In this document: positions 1 through 9,163 of the stretch, piece by piece
Numbering within the stretch: the stretch's first letter is position 1
Layout of the letters: each line of letters opens with the position of its first letter
Assembly: GCF_001641695.1 (NCBI RefSeq)
Contig: NZ_LSEF01000047.1
Span: 188,317-252,316, forward strand
Reading direction: 5' to 3'
Source: Bradyrhizobium neotropicale
Lineage (GTDB): Bacteria > Pseudomonadota > Alphaproteobacteria > Rhizobiales > Xanthobacteraceae
DNA length: 64,000 bases
The notes under the pieces: model-generated
Databases searched by the model: none
The model's input: the letters and a program-made list of their open reading frames with translations, nothing else
What the model was told of the DNA's origin: nothing
Translations under genes and position numbers: made by a program

Positions 1-982
1 TGAACTCGTCGATGATCACGACCTCGCCGTCGCGGACGATGTAGTCCTTGTCGCGGGTGAACAGGGTGTGGGCGCGCAGCGCCTGGTTGACGTGGTGCAC
101 GACGGAGACGTTCTCGACGTCGTAGAGCGACTCGCCCTTGAGCTGGCCGGCGTCGCGCAGCAGCGTCTCCAGCCTCTCCATGCCGCCTTCGGTCAGCGTC
201 ACCGTGCGCTGCTTCTCGTCGACCTCGTAGTCGGTCACCTTCGCGAGGCTCGGCATGAAGGTGTCGATGGTGTTGTAGAAGTCCGAGCGGTCGTCGAGCG
301 GGCCGGAGATGATCAGCGGCGTGCGCGCCTCGTCGATCAGGATGGAGTCGACTTCGTCGACGATGGCGAAGAAGTGCGGCCGCTGGACCATGTCCTCGAG
401 CCGGTACTTCATGTTGTCGCGTAAGTAGTCGAAGCCGTATTCGTTGTTGGTGCCGTAGGTGATGTCGCAGGCATAGGCCGCCTTGCGCTCGGCATCGTCG
501 AGGCCGTGGACGATCACGCCGGTGGTGAGGCCGAGGAAGCCGTAGATCTGGCCCATCCAGCCGGAGTCGCGGCGGGCGAGGTAGTCGTTGACGGTGACGA
601 CGTGGACGCCCTTGCCGGCGAGCGCGTTGAGGTAGACCGCGAGCGTTGCCACCAGCGTCTTGCCTTCACCGGTCTTCATCTCGGCGATGTCGCCCTCGTG
701 CAGTACCATGCCGCCGATGAGCTGGACGTCGAAATGGCGCTGGCCGAGCGTGCGCTTGGCCGCCTCGCGCACCGTGGCGAAGGCCGGCACCAGCAGGTCG
801 TCGAGCGTCTTGCCCTCGGCGAGCTGCTGCTTGAATTCGGCGGTGCGCGCCTTCAGCGCCTCGTCGGAGAGCTTGGATACTTCAGGTTCCAGCGCGTTGA
901 TGGCGTTGACGCGGGACTGGTATCCCTTCACCCGCCGGTCGTTGGCGGAGCCGAAAAACTTGCGGGCGAGCGCGCCGATCAT
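1..982 (-). CDS. secA: Protein translocase ATPase SecA (N-terminal part, cut by window edge)
   Basis: SecA is the cytoplasmic ATPase that drives unfolded preproteins through the SecYEG channel. Only the first 327 residues lie in the window; the reading frame is still open at base 1. Reading leftward from the ATG at 980-982, the protein begins [20 protein letters not shown]. It contains the Walker A segment MKTGEGKTL (about residues 103-111), the helicase motif [15 protein letters not shown] and the Walker B segment DEVDSILID, all typical of SecA nucleotide-binding domain 1. The preprotein-crosslinking domain starts after it. The gene diverges from the parvulin gene at 1337. Identification is very secure; the C-terminal half cannot be judged. 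Confidence 0.97.
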   Translation of the reverse strand, partial: MIGALARKFFGSANDRRVKGYQSRVNAINALEPEVSKLSDEALKARTAEFKQQLAEGKTLDDLLVPAFATVREAAKRTLGQRHFDVQLIGGMVLHEGDIAEMKTGEGKTLVATLAVYLNALAGKGVHVVTVNDYLARRDSGWMGQIYGFLGLTTGVIVHGLDDAERKAAYACDITYGTNNEYGFDYLRDNMKYRLEDMVQRPHFFAIVDEVDSILIDEARTPLIISGPLDDRSDFYNTIDTFMPSLAKVTDYEVDEKQRTVTLTEGGMERLETLLRDAGQLKGESLYDVENVSVVHHVNQALRAHTLFTRDKDYIVRDGEVVIIDEF

Positions 983-1336
983 GCCTAGTTCCTGTGTTCG
1001 CGATTTAACCGCGTTGCAGCCAAGAGGTTGTCACCCACTTGCCTATCAACTCACCGTGACGCCTCGTGGTGCCGGTGCCCGGCCTTTCGGGGGCATCCGC
1101 CATATGGGTGGGAATTGAGCAAGTCTGGGTTCAACGGCCAAAAACGCAGCAAAATAAACGCCATCGCCATGGACGCGACCGCGCAGAGATATGGCCGGGT
1201 CAGGGCCTTGTCAACGGCGGGCGGGTTTCCGCTAATTCATCATTTTGACAGACTTTTCGCGTTGCCAAGCCCCCCTGATTGGGCGAGTGTCCGCCCCGCT
1301 TAAGCAGCCCCTGCTTCAACATAATAAGGATTTTCC
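983..1336. promoter_or_regulatory. Divergent intergenic region secA / parvulin gene
   Basis: These 354 bases separate two divergent genes, so both promoters should lie here. An AAGGA ribosome-binding site precedes the parvulin ATG. I see no convincing RNA gene, long inverted repeat or additional coding sequence. The short open frames across it have no recognisable product. Confidence 0.5.
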
Positions 1337-2263
1337 ATGACCACCTCGTTCCCGGTAACCACCGGCCAGCGCTTCCGCCATGCGTCTGCCCTGGCTAGCG
1401 GCCTGGCTTTGGCGTTGACCCTGGCGTTCGCGGGCCCGCTGCGGGCCGCCGACGATCCGGTCCTGGCGAAGGTCAACGGCGTGGAAATCAAGAAGAGCGA
1501 TGTCGCCATGGCCGAGGAGGAGCTCGGGCCGAGCCTCGCACAGATGGACCCCGCGACCAAGGACGAGAACGTGCTCGCCTTCCTGATCGACATGAAGATC
1601 GTCGCCAAGGCCGCCGAGGACAAGAAGATCGCCGACAGCGACGAGTTCAAGAAGCGGATGGCGTTCGCCCGCAATCGCCTCCTGATGGACAGCCTGCTCG
1701 CCCAGGAAGGCAAGGCCGCGACCACGCCCGACGCCATGAAGAAGGTCTATGAGGAGGCCTCCAAGCAGATCACCGGCGAGCAGGAGGTGCGCGCCCGCCA
1801 CATCCTGGTCGAGACCGAGGACGAGGCCAAGGCGGTGAAGGCCGAGCTCGACAAGGGCGCCGATTTCGCCGAGCTCGCCAAGAAGAAGTCCAAGGATCCG
1901 GGCTCCGCCGACGGCGGCGATCTCGGCTTCTTCACCAAGGAGCAGATGGTGCCGGAATTCTCCGCGGTCGCCTTCGCGCTCGAGCCGGGCAAGATCTCCG
2001 ACCCCGTGAAGTCGCAGTTCGGCTGGCACATCATCAAGGTCGAGGAGAAGCGTAACCGCAAGGCGCCGGACTTCGACCAGGTCAAGGCCCAGATCGAGAA
2101 CTACGTCACCCGCAAGGCCCAGGCCGATTACGTCTCCAAGCTCCGCGCTGAAGCCAAGGTCGAGCGGCTGGACCAGCCGGCGGCGGACGCGTCCAAGGAC
2201 GCCAAGCCGGCCGATGCGGCCAAGCCCTCCGACAGCAAGATGGCGCCACCGGCGAAGAAGTAA
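1337..2263 (+). CDS. Parvulin-type peptidylprolyl isomerase (PpiC/PrsA-like), exported
   Basis: This protein should catalyse cis-trans isomerisation of prolyl bonds in exported proteins, acting in the periplasm. The 308-residue product has an N-terminal signal sequence (hydrophobic stretch around residues 18-34, ending LRAAD). A SurA/PrsA-like helical N-domain follows, then a PpiC rotamase domain at about residues 150-245, recognisable by RARHILV, GADFAELAKKKS, GGDLGFF and the FGWHIIKV end motif. The last 40 residues are a low-complexity Lys/Ala/Pro/Asp tail. The ATG at 1337 is preceded by AAGGA. The gene lies upstream of argJ in the same direction with about 100 bases between. Family assignment is firm; the specific clients are unknown. 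Confidence 0.92.
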   Translation: MTTSFPVTTGQRFRHASALASGLALALTLAFAGPLRAADDPVLAKVNGVEIKKSDVAMAEEELGPSLAQMDPATKDENVLAFLIDMKIVAKAAEDKKIADSDEFKKRMAFARNRLLMDSLLAQEGKAATTPDAMKKVYEEASKQITGEQEVRARHILVETEDEAKAVKAELDKGADFAELAKKKSKDPGSADGGDLGFFTKEQMVPEFSAVAFALEPGKISDPVKSQFGWHIIKVEEKRNRKAPDFDQVKAQIENYVTRKAQADYVSKLRAEAKVERLDQPAADASKDAKPADAAKPSDSKMAPPAKK

Positions 2264-2308
2264 GAATTCGCTGTCACTTCGCTGACGCCAATAGTATCTA
2301 AGCATCGT

Positions 2309-2333
2309 GATGCCCGGCCTCGTGCCGGGCATC
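2309..2333. repeat. Short palindromic repeat (GATGCCCGGC type)
   Basis: A perfect 10-base inverted repeat (GATGCCCGGC ... GCCGGGCATC) with a 5-base loop lies between the parvulin gene and argJ. Very similar hairpins occur at 5606-5689 and 28685-28705, so this is a dispersed REP-like family rather than a gene-specific site. No T-run follows, so it is not an obvious intrinsic terminator. Confidence 0.75.
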
Positions 2334-2364
2334 TGCTTATCAAGATCCACCAAGGCGCCCCGCG

Positions 2365-3606
2365 ATGTCCTCCTCCGTCTCCCCGCTCGCCCCGAAGCAC
2401 GTTCCCGACATGCCCGTGATCGCGGGCATCCGTCTCGCGACGGCCGAGGCCGGCATCCGCTACAAGAACCGCACCGACGTGCTGCTCGCACTGATGGACA
2501 AGGGCACGGCGGTCGCCGGCGTCTTCACCAAGTCGAAGTGCCCCTCCGCACCGGTGGAATGGTGCCGCGCCAAGCTCAAGGGCGGCAAGGCGCGTGCGCT
2601 CGTGGTCAATTCCGGCAACGCCAATGCCTTCACCGGCAAGACCGGCCGGGCATCCACCGCGCTCACCGCCAAGATCGCGGCCAAGGCGGTCGGCTGCAGC
2701 GAGAGCGAGATCTTCCTGGCCTCGACCGGTGTGATCGGAGAGCCGCTGGATGCGACCAAGTTCGACGGCGTGCTCGGACGCCTCGCCGAGGCTGCCGAAC
2801 CTGCCGATTGGCTCGGCGCGGCCAAGGCGATCATGACCACCGACACCTTCCCGAAGGTCGCGACCGCGACGGTGAAGCTCGGCAAGGCCAAGGTCACCAT
2901 CAACGGCATGGCCAAGGGCGCCGGCATGATCGCGCCTGATATGGCGACGATGCTGTCCTTCATCTTCACCGACGCGCCGATCGCGCCGGCGGCGCTGCAG
3001 GCCCTGCTCAAGAGCGGGGTCGAGGACACGTTCAACGCCGTGACCATCGACGGCGACACCTCGACCTCGGACACGCTGCTAGCGTTCGCCACGGGCGCTG
3101 CGGCCGCGCACGGCGCGCCCAAGATCAGCCGCGCCAGCGACCCGCGGCTGAAGGCCTTCGTCAAGGCCTTCAACGGCGTGCTCGCCAATCTCGCCGAACA
3201 GGTCGCCCGCGACGGCGAGGGCGCGCGCAAGCTGGTCGAGATCACCGTGGAGGGTGCCAAGACCAAGGCCTCGGCACGCAAGATCGCGATGTCGATCGCC
3301 AACTCGCCGCTGGTCAAGACTGCGATTGCCGGCGAGGACGCCAATTGGGGCCGCGTGGTGATGGCGGTCGGCAAGGCCGGCGAGCCCGCCGATCGTGACA
3401 AGCTCTCGATCTCCTTCAACGGCATCCGCGTCGCCAAGAGCGGCGCGCGCGATCCCGACTACGACGAGGCGCAGGTGTCCGAGGCGATGAAGGCCCCGGA
3501 AATCGCGATCAAGGTCTCCCTCGGCCTCGGCAAGGGCCGCGACCGCGTCATGACCTGCGACCTCACCAAGGAATATGTCGCGATCAACGGAGACTATCGG
3601 TCGTAG
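2365..3606 (+). CDS. argJ: Bifunctional glutamate N-acetyltransferase / amino-acid acetyltransferase ArgJ
   Basis: ArgJ transfers the acetyl group from N-acetylornithine to glutamate, recycling acetyl groups in arginine synthesis; some members also use acetyl-CoA. The 413-residue protein is normal family length. The precursor is self-cleaved before a threonine in the motif APDMATML; here this gives Ala194/Thr195, with Thr195 as the new N-terminus and nucleophile. The oxyanion-hole region [10 protein letters not shown] (residues 120-129), the segment [11 protein letters not shown] and the EDANWGR motif are also present. The ATG at 2365 gives the usual family N-terminus. Whether this member is mono- or bifunctional cannot be decided from sequence alone. 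Confidence 0.96.
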   Translation: MSSSVSPLAPKHVPDMPVIAGIRLATAEAGIRYKNRTDVLLALMDKGTAVAGVFTKSKCPSAPVEWCRAKLKGGKARALVVNSGNANAFTGKTGRASTALTAKIAAKAVGCSESEIFLASTGVIGEPLDATKFDGVLGRLAEAAEPADWLGAAKAIMTTDTFPKVATATVKLGKAKVTINGMAKGAGMIAPDMATMLSFIFTDAPIAPAALQALLKSGVEDTFNAVTIDGDTSTSDTLLAFATGAAAAHGAPKISRASDPRLKAFVKAFNGVLANLAEQVARDGEGARKLVEITVEGAKTKASARKIAMSIANSPLVKTAIAGEDANWGRVVMAVGKAGEPADRDKLSISFNGIRVAKSGARDPDYDEAQVSEAMKAPEIAIKVSLGLGKGRDRVMTCDLTKEYVAINGDYRS

Positions 3607-3617
3607 GGCTCACTGCT

Positions 3618-3643
3618 CCCTCTCCCTGCTTGCGGGGAGAGGG
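3618..3643. terminator. Hairpin between convergent argJ and the Tad-like gene
   Basis: A 9-base inverted repeat (CCCTCTCCC ... GGGAGAGGG) with an 8-base loop sits in the 45-base gap between two convergent genes. Its position suits a transcription end for both, but there is no clear T-run. The same CTCTCCC/GGGGAGAGG core recurs in the repeat at 58140-58290, so it may also be a dispersed repeat. Confidence 0.45.
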
Positions 3644-3651
3644 GATCTAAG

Positions 3652-5019
3652 TCACCCCGCAATCCGTGCGTCGGCGACGGCCTTCCTGAACAGCGCGTTC
3701 ATCGCATCCGAAATGCCCTGCGTGGGACTGACCTCGAAGTAGAGTCCGGGCGAAGCGCAGCTCTGCATGTTCTTGGCGATCTCGCTGTTCGGCGAGGGCC
3801 CGAACGGCCCCTTGTTGAAGGGATCAATCCAATCCATGTACCACTGGTTGTCTTTTAGTTGCAGATAGGTCGTGTAGAGCACGGCGATCTTGACGTTGTT
3901 CCTCTTCAGCGCGTCGCAAAGCGTCGCATCGAGCGGCGACTGGCAGCGTGGCGAAATGTTGCCCCAGTGGCTATTGTACATCGTCTTGGAGCAAGACGTA
4001 TTGCTCTCGTCGGCGACGCCATCCGAGACAAAGAAGAGATACTTCAGCGGTGCTGACGAGGTGCCGGTTCCCGATGCGGGAATCAAACTGGTGATCGCCG
4101 GAAATATCTTGCTGAACTGCGTGTCTTTGTCGGCCGTATAAGCGTCGTTGTTGCCGTAGACGCCCATCAGGTCGATGGCGCCGGCCGCCGTCTTGGCACT
4201 CGACAGGCTCGCCGACAACGAGAACAGCGCGCGCAGGCCGATCGTCTTCGACGCGGCGCCGAAATCGTAGATCGCCATGCGGAACTGGTTGGGGTAGGTC
4301 TCGGTGTTTGTGGCGGTGTCCATCAGCGACTGGGTCGCGGTGCGCAGCACATCGATTCGCGTGGTCACGCCGATGTTCTTCGCCAGATTATAGGTGCTGT
4401 TCGAGTCGTTGTAATCGTGGCAGGCGAACGCGCAATTCTGCTTGCTGGTCGGGAATGAGGCTGTCGCGTTGACCAGCTTGGTGACGTCGTCCGGCGTCGC
4501 CGCCACGCCCATCGACGGCGAATTGTCGAGCAGCAGGTAGAAATCGATATAGAGCGGCATGTTGGCCGTCGAGGTCGACGTGCCCGTGACATTCAGCGCA
4601 CTCTTGCCGATCAAGCCGAGAAACATGGTGTTGATGTTGGCACTGAACGAGACCGTTGTGGTGATGGTCGAGCCGCTCTTGACCACGGTCGGGGTGACGT
4701 TGACGAGCGTGTAGTCGGTCAGATTGGCGCGGTTGGCGTCGAAGATGTTCTGTGCATCGGTGACGCCGACGGGAATCGGTCCATCGGAGGTCATCGAACC
4801 CGCCGCAGCGAAGGCCGGCGAGGCCTTGGCGAGCGAGCCGACGCTGGCCGCGTCCGCCGCAGCCTGCAGCTTGGCGCGGACCTGCGTCGCGCGGGAATAG
4901 TCGATCGCGCAGCCGACCGCCGTGATCAGCGGGACGCAGGCAATTGCGAAGATCACGGCGATGTTGCCGCGCTGGTCGCAGGCAAAGCGACGAATGACGT
5001 TACGAAACGCGGCGCGCAT
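3652..5019 (-). CDS. TadE/TadG-like protein with von Willebrand factor A domain
   Basis: The 455-residue protein starts with a cytoplasmic basic stretch and one membrane segment in the context QRGNIAVIFAIACVPLITAV (residues 17-36), the hallmark N-terminus of Tad pilus-associated pseudopilin-like proteins (TadE/TadG). A secreted part follows, with a von Willebrand A domain whose metal site DNSPSMG lies near residue 164. Such proteins are thought to sit at the cell surface and support Flp/Tad pili. No other tad or cpa genes are near, so this is an orphan copy. It is convergent with argJ. The fold is secure; the role is inferred. Confidence 0.82.
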   Translation of the reverse strand: MRAAFRNVIRRFACDQRGNIAVIFAIACVPLITAVGCAIDYSRATQVRAKLQAAADAASVGSLAKASPAFAAAGSMTSDGPIPVGVTDAQNIFDANRANLTDYTLVNVTPTVVKSGSTITTTVSFSANINTMFLGLIGKSALNVTGTSTSTANMPLYIDFYLLLDNSPSMGVAATPDDVTKLVNATASFPTSKQNCAFACHDYNDSNSTYNLAKNIGVTTRIDVLRTATQSLMDTATNTETYPNQFRMAIYDFGAASKTIGLRALFSLSASLSSAKTAAGAIDLMGVYGNNDAYTADKDTQFSKIFPAITSLIPASGTGTSSAPLKYLFFVSDGVADESNTSCSKTMYNSHWGNISPRCQSPLDATLCDALKRNNVKIAVLYTTYLQLKDNQWYMDWIDPFNKGPFGPSPNSEIAKNMQSCASPGLYFEVSPTQGISDAMNALFRKAVADARIAG

Positions 5020-5168
5020 GGGTCGGGTCCGGAATGGTTTTGCGTTTCCATTCTAGGAACTGCCGATTAAATATGACTTATAGAGACCGTAGAGCGGGAA
5101 CCGAAATGGGTTAACAGCCCGTTACGTCGTCCCAGCACCCACGAACCTATCCTCCTGACAGAACAAGC

Positions 5169-5579
5169 ATGGCCGATCTCAAACTGACACTGGTGGTGGC
5201 CTGCGCCCTGATCGACGCCGACAAGCGCGTCCTGATCGCGCAGCGCCCCGAAGGCAAGGCGCTCGCGGGCCTCTGGGAATTTCCCGGCGGCAAGCTCGAG
5301 CCCGGCGAGCGGCCGGAGCAAAGCCTGATCCGCGAGCTGCACGAAGAGCTCGGCATCACCGTCGCCGAACCGTGCCTCGCGCCGCTGACGTTTGCGAGCT
5401 ACGCCTACGAGACCTTCCACCTGTTGATGCCGCTTTACATCTGCCGCCGCTGGGAAGGCCTCGTGACGGCGCGCGAAGGCCAGACCCTCGCCTGGGTCCG
5501 CGCCAACAAGCTGCGCGACTACCCGATGCCGCCGGCGGACATCCCGCTGATCCCGCATCTGATTGATTTGCTGATGTGA
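5169..5579 (+). CDS. mutT: MutT-type Nudix hydrolase (8-oxo-dGTP diphosphatase)
   Basis: MutT removes 8-oxo-dGTP from the nucleotide pool and so prevents A-to-C transversions. The 136-residue product has a complete Nudix box, G-x5-E-x7-REL-x-EELG, at about residues 38-61 (GGKLEPGE then RELHEELGI). Its length and the N-terminal VACALIDADKRVLIAQRPEG strand suit MutT rather than larger Nudix enzymes. Argj-mutT proximity is common in rhizobia, although here the Tad-like gene lies between them on the opposite strand. Substrate choice within Nudix enzymes is not certain from sequence. Confidence 0.88.
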   Translation: MADLKLTLVVACALIDADKRVLIAQRPEGKALAGLWEFPGGKLEPGERPEQSLIRELHEELGITVAEPCLAPLTFASYAYETFHLLMPLYICRRWEGLVTAREGQTLAWVRANKLRDYPMPPADIPLIPHLIDLLM

Positions 5580-5605
5580 GGTTGAAGCCGTCGCCACGCT
5601 CTCCA

Positions 5606-5689
5606 CGTCATGCCCGGGCTTGTCCCGGGCCACGATCTTCGTACCACACTGAGAGACGTGGATGGCCGGGTCAAGCCCGGCCATGACGG
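5606..5689. repeat. Long imperfect palindrome of paired REP-like units
   Basis: Between convergent mutT and the methyltransferase gene, CGTCATGCCCGGGCTTG at 5607 pairs with CAAGCCCGGCCATGACG near 5688 with one mismatch. Each arm is itself a small hairpin (GCCCGGG...CCCGGGC and ATGGCCGGG...CCCGGCCAT). This is a typical back-to-back REP pair and could also end transcription from both sides. Confidence 0.75.
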
Positions 5690-5699
5690 AGGAGGCAAC

Positions 5700-6548
5700 T
5701 CACGCCTTCCCCGCCTTCTTCACCGCCTCCGCCAGGCTCGCCTTCGCCGAGCCGGGCTTCAAGGGCTGTTGCTGGCTCGCATGCGGCGCCCAGCCGGAGA
5801 GCCAGATGATGTCGAACGTCGCGCGGACACGACCATCCGCATCGGCGAAGCGCTCGACATAAATCTCGGCCATGCGCAGCAGCGTGGCGCGCCGCGCCGG
5901 CTTGCGCCGCCGCTCGATCAGCACGTTGGTTGCGCCCATGCGCCGCAGATCCTGCATCAGCGCGAACGCATTGGCATAGCGCACCACGACGCGATCGACA
6001 TCAGTGACCGGCAGCGCAAAGCCCGCCCGCTGCAGCAGCGCGCCGATGTCGCGCAAGTCGGCGAACGGCGCCACGCGCGGCGACACGCCGCCCTCGCATT
6101 CGGCTTCCGCCGCGGCAAAGGCCTGGCGCAGTTCGGTCAGCGAATCGCCGCCGATCATCGCTGCCAGCAGCAGGCCGTCCGGCTTCAGCGCACGCCGGAT
6201 CTGCGCGAGCACACCCGGAAGGTCGTTGACGAATTGCATTGCCAGCGCGGAGACGACGAGATCGAGGCTTTCGGACGCGAAAGGCAGCTTCTCCGCCCCC
6301 GTCGCATCGAGAGCGACCCGTTCGAGGGAAGGCAGCCGCGTACGCGCTGCCATCAGACCTTCGCCCGGCGTCCAGAGATCGGCGGCCGCACCAAACTCGC
6401 GCATCACAGCGGCGAGCCGGTCGGACAGGTCCTCATCCACCCGATCGAGCAGGAAGCGCACCGGCCCCTGCGCCTGCGCGCGACGTTGGCGGGCATGCAG
6501 CAATGCGCGATCGAACAAGGCGGGTGGATTCTGCGGGTTCTGAACCAT
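5700..6548 (-). CDS. Class I SAM-dependent methyltransferase-fold protein (NDUFAF5/BioC-like)
   Basis: The 282-residue protein has a methyltransferase fold: an N-terminal segment PPALFDRALLHARQRRA seen in NDUFAF5-like proteins, a middle segment ALDATGAEKLPFASESLDLV (about residues 80-99), then ALKPDGLLLAAMIGG. The classical glycine-rich SAM loop is weak. In mitochondria the homologue NDUFAF5 modifies an arginine of a complex I subunit, and bacterial relatives include BioC, which methylates malonyl-ACP in biotin synthesis. No biotin genes are near, so an NDUFAF5-like role is the better guess. It diverges from comF with 64 bases between. Confidence 0.72.
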   Translation of the reverse strand: MVQNPQNPPALFDRALLHARQRRAQAQGPVRFLLDRVDEDLSDRLAAVMREFGAAADLWTPGEGLMAARTRLPSLERVALDATGAEKLPFASESLDLVVSALAMQFVNDLPGVLAQIRRALKPDGLLLAAMIGGDSLTELRQAFAAAEAECEGGVSPRVAPFADLRDIGALLQRAGFALPVTDVDRVVVRYANAFALMQDLRRMGATNVLIERRRKPARRATLLRMAEIYVERFADADGRVRATFDIIWLSGWAPHASQQQPLKPGSAKASLAEAVKKAGKA

Positions 6549-6612
6549 GCCGCTGGTTACGCCGATCTCGACGGTTCTGGCAATCCGGTGCGTGCGGCGC
6601 TAGCCTTCCCCC

Positions 6613-7422
6613 ATGGAAGCCGAAAGCGCCCCCTCCCGTTCCATCGCCGCGCCGCTGCGGGCCGCATGGTCGGCTGGCCGCCACGCGCTGTCGCGTGCGG
6701 CGCGGCTCGCGCTCGACATTGCGCTGCCGACCCTGTGCGTGTCCTGCCGCGAGCCGGTCGATGGTGAGGGCGTGTGCGCGGCCTGTTGGGCAAAATTGTC
6801 GTTCATCGCCCCGCCCTATTGCCCGCGGCTCGGCATTCCCTTCGTCTACGATCCCGGCCCCGACATGCTGTCGATGGAGGCGATCGCGAGCCCGCCGGCC
6901 TATCAGCGGGCCCGCGCGGCCGTGCGCTATGACGACGTCGCCCGCACGCTGGTGCACGCGCTGAAGTACCAGGACCGTACCGATCTCGCCCCCGCCATGG
7001 GCCGCTGGATGGCACGCGCGGGCAGCGAGCTGCTCACCGGCGCCGACATGCTGGTGCCCGTTCCCCTGCATTGGCGGCGAGCCTGGCGGCGCCGCTACAA
7101 TCAGTCCGGAGCGCTGGCGCGAATCATCGCGCGGCAGAGCGGCGTGAGGGTCAGGAGCGAGGTGCTGCGCCGGGTGCGCGCGACCGAGCAGCAGATCGGC
7201 CTGTCGCGGGCCCAGCGCGCGACAAATGTGCAGGGCGCATTCCAGGTATCTGCCGACCTCCAGGCCGCGGTCCAGGGCCGGCATATTGTCCTCGTAGATG
7301 ACGTCTTGACCTCCGGCGCGACCGCCGACGCCTGCGCGCGGGCCCTGCTCCGCGCCAAGGCCGCCCAGGTCGACCTGCTGGTGTTCGCCCGGGTTGTCGA
7401 GAGCGGGCCCCGTCCCATATAA
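6613..7422 (+). CDS. comF: ComF family protein (phosphoribosyltransferase fold)
   Basis: The 269-residue protein has an N-terminal zinc-finger-like cysteine cluster (CVSC ... CAAC, about residues 42-58) and a C-terminal phosphoribosyltransferase domain with the PRPP-binding loop HIVLVDDVLTSGAT (about residues 225-238). ComF proteins take part in DNA uptake in naturally competent bacteria, where they act with late DNA-processing steps. In many non-competent bacteria the role is unclear. The gene is followed 17 bases later by grxC in the same direction. The family is clear; the cellular job here is not. Confidence 0.88.
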   Translation: MEAESAPSRSIAAPLRAAWSAGRHALSRAARLALDIALPTLCVSCREPVDGEGVCAACWAKLSFIAPPYCPRLGIPFVYDPGPDMLSMEAIASPPAYQRARAAVRYDDVARTLVHALKYQDRTDLAPAMGRWMARAGSELLTGADMLVPVPLHWRRAWRRRYNQSGALARIIARQSGVRVRSEVLRRVRATEQQIGLSRAQRATNVQGAFQVSADLQAAVQGRHIVLVDDVLTSGATADACARALLRAKAAQVDLLVFARVVESGPRPI

Positions 7423-7439
7423 TTCGATGAATTCATGAC

Positions 7440-7733
7440 ATGAAAGCGCCAGACGACATGACTGATGCTGTCGAGATCTACACGAGGCCGGGCTGCGGCT
7501 ATTGCTCCGCGGCCAAATCGCTGCTGACCCGCAAGAAGGCGACCTTCACCGAGTTCGACATCGCCAGGGATGCGTCGTGGCGTCGGGAGATGTACGACCG
7601 CGCGGGCGACGGCGCGACTTTCCCGCAGATCTGGATCGGCGGCACCCATGTCGGTGGCTGCGACGAGCTCTACGCGCTCGACCGCGAGGGCAAGCTCGAC
7701 GCCATGCTCGAGAGCGTCAAGGCCGTCTCATGA
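7440..7733 (+). CDS. grxC: Glutaredoxin 3 (dithiol)
   Basis: This small thiol-disulfide oxidoreductase uses glutathione to reduce protein disulfides. The CxxC active site is CGYC in the context YTRPGCGYCSAAKSLL, followed by the GSH-binding TFPQIWIGGTHVGGCDEL segment with its cis-proline and GG motif. The product is 97 residues from the ATG at 7440; an ATG at 7458 would give 91 residues and fits most family members at least as well. Its stop overlaps the next gene's start (ATGA), so grxC and the amidase gene are translationally coupled. Confidence 0.93.
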   Translation: MKAPDDMTDAVEIYTRPGCGYCSAAKSLLTRKKATFTEFDIARDASWRREMYDRAGDGATFPQIWIGGTHVGGCDELYALDREGKLDAMLESVKAVS

Positions 7734-8626
7734 GCCAGAATCAAGCTCAAGCTCAAGATCGAAGCTTCACCGCTGCCATGGTGCAGATGCGCACCGGCCT
7801 TCTGCCCGAGCAGAGCCTGGCGCAGGCGAGCAAGCTGATCCGGCAGGCGGCGGCGAACGGCGCCAACTACGTGCAGACGCCCGAAGTCAGCAACATGATG
7901 CAGCTGAACCGCAAGGCGCTGTTCGAGCACCTCCAGAGCGAAGAGGACGACATTTCGCTGAGGGCCTATCGCGCGCTCGCGGCCGAACTGAAGATCCACC
8001 TGCATGTCGGCTCGCTGGCGCTGCGCTTCTCGCCGGAGAAGGCGGTCAATCGCTCGTTCCTGATCGGGCCCGAGGGCAATGTGATCGCGAGCTACGACAA
8101 GATCCATATGTTCGACATCGAGCTGCCGGACGGCGAGAGCTATCGCGAATCCGCCAACTATCAGCCGGGCGAGACCGCGGTGATCTCCGACCTGCCCTGG
8201 GGCCGGATCGGGCTGACGATCTGCTACGACGTGCGCTTCCCCGCGCTCTATCGCGCGCTCGCCGAGAGCGGTGCGTATTTCATCACCGTGCCCTCCGCCT
8301 TCACCCGCAAGACCGGCGAGGCGCACTGGCACATCCTGCTGCGCGCTCGCGCGATCGAGACAGGCTGTTTCATCTTTGCCGCGGCGCAGGCCGGCCTGCA
8401 CGAGAACAAGCGCGAGACCTATGGCCATTCGCTGATCATCGATCCCTGGGGCGAAATCCTCGCCGAGGGCGATGTCGAGCCCGGCATCATCATGGCGAGG
8501 ATCGATCCGGCCAAGGTCGAGACGGCACGCAGGGCGATTCCCTCGCTCCAGCACGGCCGCCGCTTCGGCGTCGCCGATCCCAAGGCGGGACCGGACCATC
8601 TACATCTCGTGCGGGGATCGGCATGA
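7730..8626 (+). CDS. Nitrilase-superfamily amidohydrolase (deaminated-glutathione amidase/Nit1-like)
   Basis: The 298-residue carbon-nitrogen hydrolase has the catalytic Glu-Lys-Cys triad: Glu in TPEVSNMM, Lys in YDKIHMFDIELP and Cys in TICYDVRFPALYR. These signatures match the Nit1/Nit2 branch, where bacterial and eukaryotic members repair deaminated glutathione to alpha-ketoglutarate and Cys-Gly. The neighbouring glutaredoxin gene, overlapped by 4 bases, supports a glutathione-related job. The gene also overlaps the DUF1178 gene by 4 bases, forming a three-gene coupled unit. The family call is firm; the substrate is inferred. Confidence 0.88.
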   Translation: MSQNQAQAQDRSFTAAMVQMRTGLLPEQSLAQASKLIRQAAANGANYVQTPEVSNMMQLNRKALFEHLQSEEDDISLRAYRALAAELKIHLHVGSLALRFSPEKAVNRSFLIGPEGNVIASYDKIHMFDIELPDGESYRESANYQPGETAVISDLPWGRIGLTICYDVRFPALYRALAESGAYFITVPSAFTRKTGEAHWHILLRARAIETGCFIFAAAQAGLHENKRETYGHSLIIDPWGEILAEGDVEPGIIMARIDPAKVETARRAIPSLQHGRRFGVADPKAGPDHLHLVRGSA

Positions 8627-9117
8627 TCCGCTACGCGCTCCATTGCGACCAGCACCACGCATTCGAGAGCTGGTTCCAGAGCTCGTCGGCCTATGATTCG
8701 CAAATTCGGCGCAAGCTCGTGACCTGCCCGATCTGCGGCTCGGCCAAGGTGGACAAGGCGATCATGGCGCCGCGCATCGTCGGCAAGAAGGGCCGCGGAC
8801 GCGCGACGCCGCCGCCGGAGGCGGCCGCGACAACCGCGCCGACGACAACGCCTGAGGCGACGCAGTCCGGACCGACTTCGCTGATGATGGCGCAGGAGCG
8901 CGAGCTGCGCGCCAAGCTGAAGGAGCTGCGCGATCACATCGTGAAGAACGCCGACAATGTCGGCGAGCGCTTCGCGAACGAAGCCCGCGCGATGCATTAC
9001 GGTGACAAGGAGCACCGCCCGATCTATGGCGAGGCCTCGCCCGAGGAGGCCAAGTCGCTGATCGACGAAGGCATCGAGGTGTCTCAGTTGCCGACGCTGC
9101 CGGAAGACAGGAATTGA
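8623..9117 (+). CDS. DUF1178 family protein
   Basis: The 164-residue protein starts MIRYALHCDQHHAFESWFQS, followed by CPICGSAKVDKAIMAPRI, giving a likely metal-binding cysteine pair near residues 36-39. The middle is an Ala/Thr/Pro-rich linker and the C-terminal half is helical, ending with the conserved segment RPIYGEASPEEAKSLIDEGI. This arrangement is characteristic of DUF1178, widespread in alphaproteobacteria with no known biochemical function. It is the last gene of the grxC-amidase-DUF1178 unit, and its start is embedded in the amidase stop (ATGA). Confidence 0.88.
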   Translation: MIRYALHCDQHHAFESWFQSSSAYDSQIRRKLVTCPICGSAKVDKAIMAPRIVGKKGRGRATPPPEAAATTAPTTTPEATQSGPTSLMMAQERELRAKLKELRDHIVKNADNVGERFANEARAMHYGDKEHRPIYGEASPEEAKSLIDEGIEVSQLPTLPEDRN

Positions 9118-9163
9118 CGGTCGCGCTCGTCGTCATGGCCGGGCATGACGATGGCTGAGAGAC